A stretch of 64,000 nt of DNA. Origin: Trichoplax adhaerens. Its lineage: Eukaryota > Placozoa > Uniplacotomia > Trichoplacea > Trichoplacidae. The notes under the pieces are model-generated. The model was not told the origin of the DNA. It saw only the letters and a program-made list of their open reading frames with translations, and ran no database searches. This document shows positions 25,430 through 38,290 of this stretch, one piece after another. How positions within the stretch are numbered: position 1 is the first letter of the stretch; each line of letters begins with the position of its first letter. The DNA lies in contig NW_002060947.1 in the NCBI RefSeq assembly GCF_000150275.1, positions 5,547,723 to 5,611,722 on the forward strand, given 5' to 3'. Made by a program: the position numbers and the translations under genes.

Positions 25430-25712
25430 TTCTTAACCCTAGTTATGTCTCTGATTTGAATAAAAGTAATATCATTCTAAAGCTCTACAGTCACTGAGGT
25501 GAAATTTATAATTATTGAATAGATATCATAATTGATTATCTTGTTATAGCGATAATTGTAATTTTTCTTAACCCTAGTTTTATCTTCGATTTCAATGAAA
25601 CTCACATCATTAAAAAGTTCTGTTTGCACTGATTCAGAATATATATATATATATATATTTTTATGTACATTAGGGTTAGGGTTAACATGCAGGATCTAAC
25701 CCTAACATACTT
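25430..25712. repeat. Telomere-like repeats in inverted orientation, with duplicated flanks
   Basis: At about 25666-25704 TTAGGGTTAGGGTTAA is followed by a short spacer (CATGCAGGATC) and then TAACCCTAA, so telomeric repeats of opposite orientation face each other. Just upstream, two diverged copies about 130 bp apart each start TTCTTAACCCTAGTT and continue TCT.TGATTT.AAT.AAA (25432 and 25566). A short AT microsatellite (about 25637-25655) lies between. TTAGGG is the usual metazoan telomere repeat. Confidence 0.7.
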
Positions 25713-28482
25713 CATATATACAGTGTATGACTATTGACTACAGTAGCTAAGGCTTCCGAATATCCCAATACAGATCAGTACTGACGACAGAGTAAATGAG
25801 TGTTTTAGCAAACCACCTTACTCCACTGTAGCATCGATTAGTATCGATTGATCAAGTTGAGAAATACGCATAATACGATGAGAGTTACCAATTAGAAACC
25901 AATCATGATCATGAAGAAGTTTGATGGACTGTTAAGCGCTGCTAATAACAACGATACTAACAGTAAATAGATCCGGCATGGACGTTGGAGATTTTCGATC
26001 TACTGTAATAACACGAAAGTTATGCATGAAGCAAAAATCGTTTTGCAAATGCTCTATTACTTCTATTGCAGTAGTCGATTGGCATTGACGACTGTATACT
26101 GCATATATTTTTTATCATCCATTTAATGCCATTTTTCTCAGTCTCCATTTAGTTATTAATGATATTATTGAATCCATTAATAAAGGGTACTAAGTTGGAA
26201 TGCAAGAGCTAAGGCCTTGAAGATGTGTGGACATGGGTTATGATAACAATCTAGGTCATTACTTAATCCAAATTTGGACCTGTTACATCATCAATGTAAA
26301 GCCCGGCCTTGACACGTACAATTGCCATCCATTCATTTTTCCTAATTCAATCCTGCAGATTGAAATAACAACCTCAAGACGTCATGTGAACCATGGCATG
26401 ATACTAGACACAATCACTGTACTATTAACCCAAAGTGAACTGGGATAACGACAGCTAGGTGGATCGACAACAATCGCTTGCAGTAAACTTCCACTCTATC
26501 GTCGCTTCGATAAATTGGATGCATTCATTACAACGCCCAATCCGCAATGGTTACAAATAGCGTATGCATGCCTGTTTATCAATTAAATTGCTTAATAAAA
26601 ATGATAATAAGCATGCGAGATGTTTCAATGAAGTTCGCAAGGGTAATGCATGCCAGTTAAATTGATGCATGATGGTGACCTCATTCTGACTGAAATTCAT
26701 TGATTGATCCCAGCAAAATTCCTTGCTAATGAATTACTTATTAAACTACTGCATATTTTCCATCTTATTTAGCCAGTCAAGGCGGACTGAACCTTTCTCT
26801 TTAACTAAATGAACCCTAGGCTAAATAACCTATTTATCAATTCTAGTACACTGGTAGACTCTGGCGTTATCGGAGGTAGACAAGGATAATTACAGTAATA
26901 ATTATAGATATAGAATACGCTATCAGTGATAACAGTAGTATTTATTGTTGAGGTTACCACCATGTCAATCTGAATTAGAAGAGTAAGGAAGAGATTTCGC
27001 CATTATTATTCATTCATCGCAATGAATGACAGCGTAACCTTGTAGTTATTCCTTGTTGCCCAATTTGTAAAAGAAAAAAGAAAATTTTATTCTTTTGTAA
27101 GTCAAAGTTAGACTTATACTAATTATATTTTTACTTTCTCTTATAGAATGCCAACTATTGTTTAATGATGTAAATAAATTGTATTCGCCATTGTCCCGTC
27201 CCTATTTGAATACTGAATACATAGTGCTATACAACAAATTAAAATTAAATTCGATGCATATTTCATGTATGCGGTAAGCATCCATAACTACATTTGTCTA
27301 TTCATGAGAATTGTCTCATTCAAGTCGCTAGTCTACACCTATTGTCAGCAATGAGCTTCATAATATTAATGCTGTACAGTATACTGAACAACAGCGTGAT
27401 AACTTTTTATTCTTTTACAAGGTGTAGAAATTACAGTAGCAGTGTCTGGATATCTACATCCTATTAAATGGAGATAGTAAAATGAATGTTATAGCATGAA
27501 TAAAAACCGCACGATAGCGTTTCTCTTCTTCTTACGGAAGCTGTAGATATTACAGTAAAGGTGTCTGGATACATCGATCATCTATGAATAGCATACGCAG
27601 GAAAAAGTACTTTGTAATTCTGCGCTAAAGATCAATATTAGTAGTCTTGTAATACAGGTATTCGGCTTATCCTTGACAATAATAATTTATTTATCAAGAA
27701 TGAATCTTCAACCACGACATTATCAATCTTCCTTATCAGAATCCTTCCAATATTTACAGAAGCGATAAATCGATTTGCAATAAAATGATAATGGAAAGAT
27801 TTCGATACATAATCAGTGCTAGGTGGATCATTGTTTAACTATGTCGTTCATCAGGTTGCCAATATTGTATTGTTTTCTTGGTAATGACTGAAATTCTTCA
27901 ACTTGTTCATTATAACTAGTCTAACCAACCACCCATCGATGTAATCAGCAAAACAGCAGTCTTAATTTACTGCAGAATGTAGATTCTGATTCATCTTCAT
28001 CAACAACAATAAACAATTTTATTTATGTTGCAACGCCAAGAAGAAACTCTGTATCTTCAGTATGCCAACTTGGACAACATCAGTTTCCGTACAATTCTAT
28101 TCTAATGTAGATAAGATGAAAGATAATTTCATAAAGATTAAAATCATCTCATCGAGGCAAGATTACTTACTCTATAGTACAATACGATCGTGTATAAATA
28201 CAACCTTGTCCTGTTCTGTATAAATAGATGACGATTTTCTTCCTGATGTTTTAAATTTCTTGTTTACCATTGCGTTGCATTGTTTAGATGAAAGAACCCT
28301 TACGTGGATTTCAACAATAGAAAGAGCCAATAAACTGATGTATAGGAGTATTATTAAGTTACATTAATTAAGTTAAGCTTCAATTCAACTCAATAAATAG
28401 CATAGCTGGGCTATTGTACGCGTACTTATAAGCTTGCGACCTTTGAAAAAGATTTCACTTGCCAATAAGAGAAAATCAGAAA
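25712..28482. other. Intergenic, no gene seen
   Basis: No supported exon was found. A 40-bp block, 'TGTAGAAATTACAGTAGCAGTGTCTGGATA', recurs with changes near 27424 and 27541, a small local duplication. The 73-codon frame at 26227 has no recognisable features. Confidence 0.4.
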
Positions 28483-28909
28483 ATGTCGGATCCAAAGAAG
28501 TTAGGTGGTAGTACAGGTTAGCCAAATACTAATTCTAGTATCGTACTTTTCATGGCTTAAAATGAATGAACTAGATAAGAAGAAAAGATAGTCGCTCTAC
28601 TTTCTTCAATTTTTGTGATTGGAAAATAAGTAAATTGAAGTTTTCACTGTTTCAATTTTATTGATGTCGCTCATCTTATGAATTTTACGGGGATTGCCGA
28701 TAGTGTTGATTTGTGGCTTTGCGGAAGATTTTTTTTTTAGTGAATCTATTTATTGACAATCTTCGCTAACTTGAAATACCTCATAACACATTTTATGGGT
28801 ACTTCTATTCCTATAGGTAAAGGAGACCTCAGTGAAGTTGCAGAGTTTGATAAAAGCAAACTGAAAAAAGTAACGCCCCAGGAAAAGAATACACTGCCTA
28901 CGAAGCAAA
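28483..28909 (+). CDS. Beta-thymosin (plus-strand copy), 5' two exons
   Basis: Exon 1 (28483-28516) reads MSDPKKLGGST and ends in phase 1 at G|GTTAGC. Exon 2 (28817-28909) begins after CCTATAG and reads GKGDLSEVAEFDKSKLKK, then VTPQEKNTLPTKQ, ending at a perfect GTAAGT donor in phase 1. This is a beta-thymosin/WH2-type actin-binding domain with LKKV-x-PQEKNTLP in place of LKKTETQEKNPLP. Its phase pattern is the same as in the minus-strand genes. The 3' exon is not certain: an acceptor with a long pyrimidine tract at about 30101 (TTTTCATTTCAG) opens about 19 codons in the right phase to a stop, but the intron would be 1.2 kb. Without splicing the frame runs on to 28992 without family similarity. 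Confidence 0.75.
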
Positions 28910-28992
28910 GTAAGTTGACTAGTAGTCCATTCTCCACTCCCAAACATAGATTAAACTTCGTACGGATATTGCTCTCGTATTCGATCCATTAA

Positions 28993-31588
28993 TTAAGATA
29001 GTCCATAGCCAATCACAATCGATGGACATCATTGATTTTTTTTATTTTGAGATATTACACCATCACGTAGACTTTACTCCAATTTAATTAAATCAACACT
29101 AATTAGTTGGATACACCTAAAGCTAGTTTTTTTTCTTTTCTGTGAAAAATAAATGAATAAAAAAACTATTATTTAATAGTTGACCACATTGTACATAAAA
29201 GTAACATCACGATAAGAATTAAGAATTATTGGATGCCATCAGCTTACCTTGAGTTGTAACTGTACAGTGGAACACTAATCTACATGTAAAAGTATTTTCT
29301 CCTTCGTTATTGATATAACTAAGCCAACTTGATTGCAAAATGCTATCGCAAGACTATTCCTTAAATTATATAAAAAAAATTTTACTTTCGGGAGTCTAGT
29401 AAAATGAGACAATAAATCATCTCGTATTTCAAATTGCAACTAATCGTACGGATAGTCGAGTGGAATGTCATAGCTGCTTGTTTTTATCTAGTGATAATAA
29501 AATTGTTGATAGACTAATAGAATTTTATGATAACATTGAGACCTAACTTGCCTTGAATATAATTATTAAGCCATTGAACAGGAAAAACAAGGATAGTGCT
29601 TCAATATCAGAAAGCCAAGTGGTACCTTTTGTTTGGAATATTGGTTTTCTATTTAATTCGTTCCATTTGGTAGTTTAATTGGTTATAGCTATTTCCTGTC
29701 TTTGGTTTTTGGCATTGTATTAGTACTAATTATGTATGGTTATTTCACATGTTATGCATCATATTCAATTGGTACTTTAATAACGTAACCTAGTACATAT
29801 ATTACACGTAACCAAAAAAAAAACCCTTGCAAGGTTGTATTCGTAGATAACTTTCTTGATTATTGTGTAATCATCCTATCTACGCGTATTATCTGATTCC
29901 TTCCCTTCATGAAAAATGGATAGCAACAGCTAGAATATTAATCAATTAATTATAAATTGTTTAAGATATTAGCTGAGCATTCTTTTAATAAAGTCCTGCA
30001 TTAATTTATATAACAAAATGTTGAAATATGTTTATCTGCGTTGTTGTACTGATACGTGGAAGATAAGATTGGTATGATTTTTGTATTTTCATTTCAGCAT
30101 GGAATAGCACGTACTCGTATTATATCCCCGATGCATACACGACTAATAAGAAATAAGTTATGCAGTGTTTCGTAGCTTAAAATTAATCAACTTTAAGGAA
30201 AATTAAAAGTTACAAATTATCTAAAATGCCCACCTCCGGATTGACGGTTAATAATAAGCTAGTTTGTGAGATCCTGTATGGAAAATCGAAAAGTACGTTC
30301 ATGAAAGAGTAAGAAAAATTTGCGATCGAATGAACCACTGAACAGCTACAACATCTGCATCGAAGCTCCCTGATATCACGCATATTGTGCTTTAAATAAA
30401 GAAAATCCTTTGGGAAATAAAAACTTCTCATTAACATATTTAATACGCCCTAGGGAAGCCAGTTTTTTTCTTTCAAACTTTCAACATAGGGTACAGTCAC
30501 GACGACTGCTGTGATCAATTCAAGTTATATTATTTTCAATACCTATATAATTCAAATTGCAGACAATTACACATTTGGAAATTACTGTTAGTCGCACTTT
30601 GGGATTTCTACTAACTGCACCTTAATTGGAATAAGCCATAATTGCCTAGACGTGTAGATAATAGACTTCTGCATGAAGTCGAATCAACCAATTCTTCTAC
30701 GCTAGCACAAAACAGCGTCGACCAAGCGTACGTAGTAAATTGTGTGAGCGCATCACATATCACTGCTAATAACTCATTATTATCTTTGCTATTCATTGCA
30801 TTTTTATATTAATGAATTGTTAAAACGTTGTTCATCTCAATTGTACGAGTAAATCGTAAATCACAAAACACATGGATTATACTAGATATATAACGTATTG
30901 CATGGTCACTGGCTCATCGTTATCTAGCCTTAGTACTGCATTTTATAGTCCCTGTAGATGGCAATGTTATGCATTATCGTATGGTACAATATTTATACTT
31001 CAATTTAAATAAGACTAATAACAGATAATCTACATGTTTCAATAAAGTTCGCGGTTTATTCTAGTATAAAGATTATCCGACCCTGATAAATTTTACTGAC
31101 GATAGATCAAGCGATAATAATTATACTATTAGACAAAATTATCAAGAATCTAAAACAACAGATATTAACACATATCAGTGGCAATAGAGCTTGATACGTA
31201 AGTGTAGCCATGGTAGTTTCGTTAAATCATTATGAAGGTGAATAAGATTTTAAAGATATTTTTTCTATATAATCAAGAAAAAATAAATATTACAGTAATC
31301 GATATCATGTATCGGTGATAACAAGATATAAAACTATTAAAATCGTTTGATACGTTTTACTGGCGGTCCGGATGAATTTGCCAAGGACAACAGACAGCCT
31401 GTAATCTAATATAATATATAGTAGGTTCGATTATGCAATTAAAAGATACCATTATTAAATTAAGTGACTGGAGGGCTACAACTAGATAAGTATCATGTTC
31501 AGTAAACAAGGAAGTAAATAAAGCCCTTCAATAAAATACAGATACTTATCCCATAAGATTTAGAAAAAAAAACATGATCTATTCGACG
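28993..31588. other. Intergenic, few signals
   Basis: No solid gene. A candidate terminal exon for the beta-thymosin lies near 30102-30159 (see that entry). A 61-codon minus-strand frame at 30611-30796 has a protein-like composition but no family or flanking exon that I can support. Confidence 0.35.
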
Positions 31589-34500
31589 TCAAACTGAAAA
31601 AGAACATACTTGAGGCTCTAGTAACTGTAATCGAATTTTCGATCCTTGAATTTCATTATGCTCGACAGCAATTTCCACTAGTACTCGATCGAAGACTTGT
31701 AAAGTGATGTCCTGGTACGTTAGGCTCAAATTTTGCTAAAATATTTTGAAAATGTTTTCGATAATAAATTAATGGTAGGCCTCAAAACAAACAGAAATTA
31801 CTAGTATGATCACTTTAACTTGATTACAGGTACCTCATCATGTATAAAAGGCAATTCTGATCCATCAGCTGATCTAAGAAAGATCGTATTTTCGATTCCA
31901 TACTTTGGAATTAACACTTGAATAGCATTTTTACGTACGAATAATATATATCCTTCTTCTTTCGTGACGCGATTTCGGAAAAATAGCTTCATGACGAAAG
32001 CAACACAAGAAATGCCTAAAACAAACTGAAAAATTTCAAATCTAATTCATGAAAAATAAGATCATAGTTACCTGGGCATAAAGTGATACTGATGATCGTT
32101 GAGCATATTGCGCCATTTTATGACGGAAATTTAAATGGTTGCAAAGTTCCTAAAGTGTTATTCGATATCTTAGTATGGTTCCAAAATACCTGCAACGGTA
32201 TGTTTTCACAATTACAATGAAAAAATGTGATAGTACCACCTGCACTTTATCTTTCTTCATAAGATCAGGATACGTTTTATCCGCTCCTATTGAAATAGCT
32301 AATAACCGATGCACAATAATATCCGAATACCTAACAAGTAATTGTATAATTATTGTCAATTAATTAGAATGACAACTACTTATAAACACCTTATCGCCGA
32401 TACCATAACATAAATGGTATAGTAAATAATTGCGTAATAATCTCTTAAAGAAATATCACCTTCTGATTGGCGACGTAAAATGAGTATATATTGGTGTAGC
32501 CAAACCATAATGACAATAATCTTGATAGGCTAAAGTTCCAGAGCAGAAATAAACTGCTTGCATCATACACCTAGTTACCAAAATTCTTAACAGCGTATTG
32601 AAATATGGATTATCTTGCAGGTCAGCTTGCGCTAAAGATGTTGACAGCATTTTGGCGGAATCAACTTGCAATTGGATATTCTGAGTTATAAATATTAAGT
32701 TCGAGAAAAGTTAAAGCACATCATTACATGTAAAAATCTTACAAGCAAGTAAAACAGTTCAAGTGTTAAAAATATATTCCCACGCATTGTGCTACCAGTT
32801 ACCTTAACAGCTGCACTCTTTAATAAAATATCGAAGTTCGAAAGAGGAGGAGATGGATGTCTTCTAAGTAATGCACACTGAGGAAAAATTTCATAAATCC
32901 TTTCTGCAACCGTTATATTTGCTAGTAACATAAATTCTTCGACGAGAGAGTTGGTTTCTCTATAAGATACAGTATTATATTCTAATTAATATCGTGTAAC
33001 TTGGATACAAACTATTGTAAACCAAAATAATTACCGTAATTCTTTCTTGACTAATTCTAGGGGATCATGAGTTTCACTATCGACCTGAAACCGAATTTCA
33101 GGTGAAGCCAAAGACAGAGCCCTAATAGTAAAATTAGAGTAAAAGAAATTTAAATTAATTCAATTTTAGGAACATATCAATGGCAAGATGACAGATTTAT
33201 CGATTCAGTACCATACCCTTGATCTAATCTTTTTTTATTTAACGCTTGAGCGAGTACATTCAGTGATCGAAGGCTGATTGCAATATCATCATTTCTTTGT
33301 TTATCATCAATAATCAGTTGTGCTTCAGCATAAGTAAACGCAGCCTATTTTGAAGCACACCATTACTAAATTACTGTTAATTAGGGTATTAACAAAACAG
33401 GCAACATACCTGAGATTTGATTATGCTTTTCGTAAATCTGGCTGCTATCACATCTGCATCTGGACTTAACTCCCAAATGCAAGAAAATGCAAACCTGTAA
33501 TAAAGAGAAATTTATGTTATGCAAACTAGAAATTCACATATCATTTAGCTAACTAATATATAATTTAGGTTAAATGGAATTTTTAGTGAATTAATTAGAT
33601 GCTGTGCATAACCGAAGTGGCCAAACGATATATGTGATACCTATCTACGTTCGATCGCAAAGAACACAAATTGGAACTTAAAAGTTCAGGGACCATATCA
33701 ATTCGCTGTAAATTAAATGTTTTGAAAGCATATGTTAAAATTTATGAAATTCAACAAAAGCAAGCTGGTGTAGGAGTATCTTCAAGCTCTCATAATACTT
33801 TATATGATTACCTTTTCGGCTAAATAGACCGTCGTTCCTCTATTTGCAGCTTCTATATCTATAGCGGTGCCAGGCCTAATAAAATGGGAAACGTCTGCAA
33901 TATGTACACCAACCTGAAGTAGGTATAACGTATATATTAGAAAGTACTTGAGAACTTTCAATAAGCACCTAATATAAGCCGGAAAAAGTAGAGAAAAATG
34001 AATGAACAGTCAATCTGACCTCATAATTTCCATTTTCTAGAGCTGTCAAATGTAGTGCGTCATCAATATCTGTACATCCTGGAGGATCAATACTACATAT
34101 GGTTAAATGTCTTAAATCTTCTCTTTGCTTGGCATCCTGAGAAAGAAACTACGATTAGACGGCTAATAACAATCAATTCTGACAATATTATATTGCATAA
34201 GTCATAAACAAGTGCAAAGGCACGAAGACCTACATCATCAGTAATTTCCCAAGGTAACGTTGGTAGATCGTTAAGTACAGCTTGTGAAAACTGTTGATAG
34301 GGAACGTTATGTTCTATTAGTAGTACTTCACTTTCGGTTTCTTTATCTCCAATAGGGCCTAGCCTACGAACAAAGTGTCCCTATGTATTGAAATACCCCG
34401 TAGATAAAGTAATGAGTTTTAGAGTTATGTGTCAATGTAAAACAAGAACTGATTCTGATGGATCAAGTCACCTCGGGATATCTCCTCTTTCGTTGCCAAG

Positions 34501-36944
34501 CGTCAACACTGACTATAATTCTTTGACCAAGTAAATTACTCGATTGCCTCGTTAATATTCTAATCCGTGGAATTCTGCGGTCAGCAGCTCTAAACAAAAA
34601 CCGTCTAGCGTTTGGATTTGGATTTGGTAACAAGATGCCACAGTATGGTCTCCAATTTCGCTTAATAATTCCTACAACTTTGCCAGATGGCAAAGCGTCA
34701 GCTATATAATTTTCGAGCTTTTCTTCACGAGCAGTATTCTAGAAATTAGTAATTAAAAATTACATCAATCACCAATTGTTGATACTAAATGCTTACAAGA
34801 AACGGCAGTTCATATAACCTCTAAGCCTGCGGTTTCAGCATTATCATTTTCATTATTTTCTACATCTCGACAGACTAGTCCAGATGGTTTCGTCCACTCT
34901 TGCTTCGGTAACATTTCAACGGCTACAACGTCGTCTTGAATTGCACGATTTATACTATCTAAATCTTTAATAAAAATCTTTAAAGAAAGTATCACAGTTA
35001 GATACTAATAATATCCATCATACTCTTATTTTTAATGTTATCAAGAACTGATTACATCTTGTTCTTCTCCATGTACTCTCACGAAACCTTCCTTATAGTT
35101 ATCCCTATAGCAACACCAAGAACGGTAGTGTCATTAATGGCATGTACACTACAGCATAATTGCATTTTGTTTTGTCTATATTGCCTACCGGCTGCTTTGA
35201 AAAGTTCCCTAGATTTGATAGCATAAAGTAAATCTATATTAAAAGCTAGGAGAGAGCCTAGTCAATGAAAACGAGGTTTCATCTATACCTGTATCAGTCG
35301 TCCAGCTTTAATAGCACTTTGTATCTTCGAAAGCGGTAAATATTCAGCGAAAACAATTTGATTTTTCTTTGCTAGGCCATCCTATATTAAATGAATAGAA
35401 CTTGTAAAACAAGAACATGACATGGAAAGATCCACAAATCCAACAGTTTAGGAATCAAGATGACCTCATCATCCTCAAAGTCTCCTGATAATTTATCCAT
35501 AAGTTCAGGACTGTCCGTTAAAGCCATAACGTATTCGTACACTACATAGCAAGAGATATTTTATTGCCAGTTTATTCACCATGTATAAAGTATCTAGTAT
35601 CAACTCTTGTTAGTATCTGTCTGCCTACTTGTATATGTAGTTAAATTATCTTGAACAGCTTTTTCTTTATTTTCAACGTCATTTGTGAGTAAAACTATGT
35701 CAGTTTGAAAGCAGTTATCTTGCATATGTTTTTGATACCATCTAAAGAATGGATTTTACATCAGGCAATCATTAGTACAACTTGATAGATCTGTTTTTAC
35801 CCTCTTCCAGAGCTGGCGAGTATAACTTACTTTGCTGCAACTCGGATAGCTCTATCATTTCTATCATTGGGTGATTCATCTTTTCCTCTCTCAATGTATG
35901 TTTTCCTAATATTTTGGCATAACGAAAGAGAATAACTTTGCGTGAAAATCAATGTCAAACGCCACAGTTTCTTCATGATTCTTGCATTAACTAGATAGAT
36001 TATAATGAGTATTATTATAAAGGCATCCAATTTTACTTATGATGTTCATTCGAGAAGACGTAGAATTTCTTTTCCGGATTTGCTATTGCATCGCGAATCC
36101 TTCTATAGGTACTTGCACTTAAATGTTTTACCTAGTATCGTAATACATGTTATCATTTTTTATTCTGAATATCCTACATATTTCAGACTGATGCCCAGAT
36201 TACATCTGGAGTGACTTATTTATTAGAAAGGTACTAACCTCCTGCAAGACAGTTTGTAAGAAAATAGCATGTTTAATGCAATTTTCTTCCAGGATATCAA
36301 TCTAGATAGGGATGATGTAATAAATAAGCCAGAAGAAGGTAGTCAGTTCTGTATTGGTGATTTATTGATAAATTATGCACGGTGGAAATAGAACGGTTTT
36401 ATAGTACGAGCAAAGTGGATGAGTGGCAAATTACTGATATTGGCATCTTATTGTAATATTGTGCAACGGAACACTGATCTAAATGTAGCAAAGACAAGGA
36501 GAATCAACACCTATCCATACACATATTAATTATTCACATTAAAGTCCTGAGCAATATTGCAATGTGTTAACGAGTGTAGAAAACTCGATCCTATCTCGGC
36601 CTTCTACAGCATCCGCTCGTAGCTTTAGCAAGACCAGTGTTATCACTATCGTTACAAACGACACTAAAATGTTCATCATTCTCGACCTTGTCATTCCTAT
36701 CCAGTTATCCATGATCCCTTACCTGCTTGCAGACTACATTGGTGTCTGGAATTATAAAATGACTCTTTGGGCATAAATTGGATTGAACATTAAGGCATTG
36801 AGGATCGAGCACGGCTTGAGTAGTATTACACGATGAGCATCCAATCACCCCACACCAGACATCATCTCGTAGGTAATGCTCTTGAACAACCTTGACTACA
36901 CCTCCTTTACGAGTTTTTTTAACAAAAGTGCGACTCTTTAGCAT
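31589..36944 (-). CDS. DIS3: DIS3/RRP44 exosome ribonuclease
   Basis: Exon 1 (36944-36723) starts [20 protein letters not shown], nearly the vertebrate DIS3 N-terminus. Many short exons follow in order to a stop at 31591-31589. DIS3 is the catalytic subunit of the nuclear/cytoplasmic exosome, with endo- and 3'-5' exonuclease activity. Visible domains: CR3 Cys motif (GCSSCN), PIN domain with acidic residues in [23 protein letters not shown] and LLTNDVENK; cold-shock domains ([31 protein letters not shown]); RNB domain with [13 protein letters not shown] at about 34.07 kb and [15 protein letters not shown] at about 33.9 kb; RNB end [20 protein letters not shown] at about 32.4 kb; and a C-terminal S1 domain ([19 protein letters not shown]). 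Catalytic acids of both active sites are present, so both nucleases should work. After LLEPQ the frame ends within seven codons, so the basic tail of the human protein is absent. The gene is divergent to the PRMT9-like gene. Confidence 0.95.
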
Positions 36945-37370
36945 TATTCTCCTGACTTGATTGATCCACTAAATCTTAATAAATCAAATCCAACTTGGAA
37001 AAGTTCTCATCGATGTTCTAGTGTCCATGCTACAAGATCGTCTCTCAGGCGGCTGCTCGATGCTGAGTCTAATATCGTGTTGGCTGAAAGAGCTCCGATT
37101 ACCGGTGTAATGACTGGTCTGAGTCGATAACACGCGTTCAGCCTTATACTGCACTCTTCTATCGTGACCGGTAGATGGTTAACATGGTTTGGCTAGTCAT
37201 GCGACTCCTTTCCGTAGGTTGATTGATTTTATCCCTTTCCTCCAGATTAACACTCTATCTATCTATCTATCCATGCAGTCTAGTAGATCATGTTGAAGTA
37301 TCTCTATTCAACATTTGCTAATGATATTTTGGTATCGCTACTACTATTTAATAACCAACAAGCATTTCCG
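36945..37370. other. DIS3 upstream region
   Basis: Non-coding DNA immediately 5' of DIS3, somewhat less AT-rich than elsewhere (about 37.02-37.24 kb), ending in a short ATCT microsatellite (CTATCTATCTATC). It probably includes the DIS3 promoter. No specific element was recognised. Confidence 0.35.
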
Positions 37371-37375
37371 ACCAA

Positions 37376-38290
37376 GTAGGACATATTCCATCAAAATGTC
37401 GCAGATGATGTTGCAACAGCCCTACTGGTTGCCTTAGAAGAGAGAGACATGGAGGAATCCATGACGATTGACTACTGTCGAGCTCTCTGTACCTTTAAGA
37501 TAGACGTTAGCATGGAAATGAACACTCACTATTGGTAGGTTTACATTTCTAACCAAGTAGGACATATTCCATCAAAATATCACAGATGATGTTGCAACAG
37601 CCCTACTGGTTGCCTTAGAAGAGAGAGACATGGAGGAATCCATGACGATTGACTACTGTCGAGCTCTCTGTACGTTTAAGATAGACGTTAGCATGGAAAT
37701 GAACACTCACTATTGGTAGGTTTACATTTCTAACCAAGTAGGACATATTCCATCAAAATATCACAGATGATGTTGCAACAGCCCTACTGGTTGCCTTAGA
37801 AGAGAGAGACATGGAGAAATCCATGACGATTGACTGCTGTCGAGCTCTCTGTACCTTTAAGATAGACGTTAGCATGGAAATGAACACTCACTATTGGTAG
37901 GTTTACATTTCTAACCAAGTAGGACATATTCCATCAAAATATCACAGATGATGTTGCAACAGCCCTACTGGTTGCCTTAGAAGAGAGAGACATGGAGAAA
38001 TCCATGACGATTGACTGCTGTCGAGCTCTCTGTACCTTAAGATAGACGTTAGCATGGAAATGAACAGTAGTGCTTCAACAGGGCTAGCAATGGTAGGTTT
38101 ACATTTCTAACCAAGTAGGACATATTCCATCAAAATGTCACTGATGATGTTGCAACAGCCCTACTGGTTGCCTTAGAAGAGAGAGACATGGAGAAATCCA
38201 TGACGACTGACTACTGTCGAGCTCTCTGTACTTTAAGATAGACGTTAGCATGGAAATGAACAGTAATGCTTCAACAAGGCTAACTTAGGC
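37376..38290. repeat. Five-copy tandem repeat of 181 bp
   Basis: Units begin GTAGGACATATTCCATCAAA at 37376, 37557, 37738, 37919 and 38115, giving spacings of 181, 181, 181 and 196 bp. Copies are nearly identical (a few substitutions and an ACTCACTATTGG / AGTAGTGCTTCAAC swap near the ends), so expansion is recent. Every reading frame has early stops. Diverged pieces of the unit end (AACAGTAGTGCTTCAACAAGGCTAGCAA, GTTTACAATCATGTTTCA) continue to about 38540. Confidence 0.92.

Noticed and set aside
31590-31610. A 16-nt 'intron' GTATGTTCTTTTTCAG at the end of DIS3
   Set aside because: It has splice-like ends but is far too short to be spliced. Reading through gives a stop within seven codons, which is accepted as the C-terminus.
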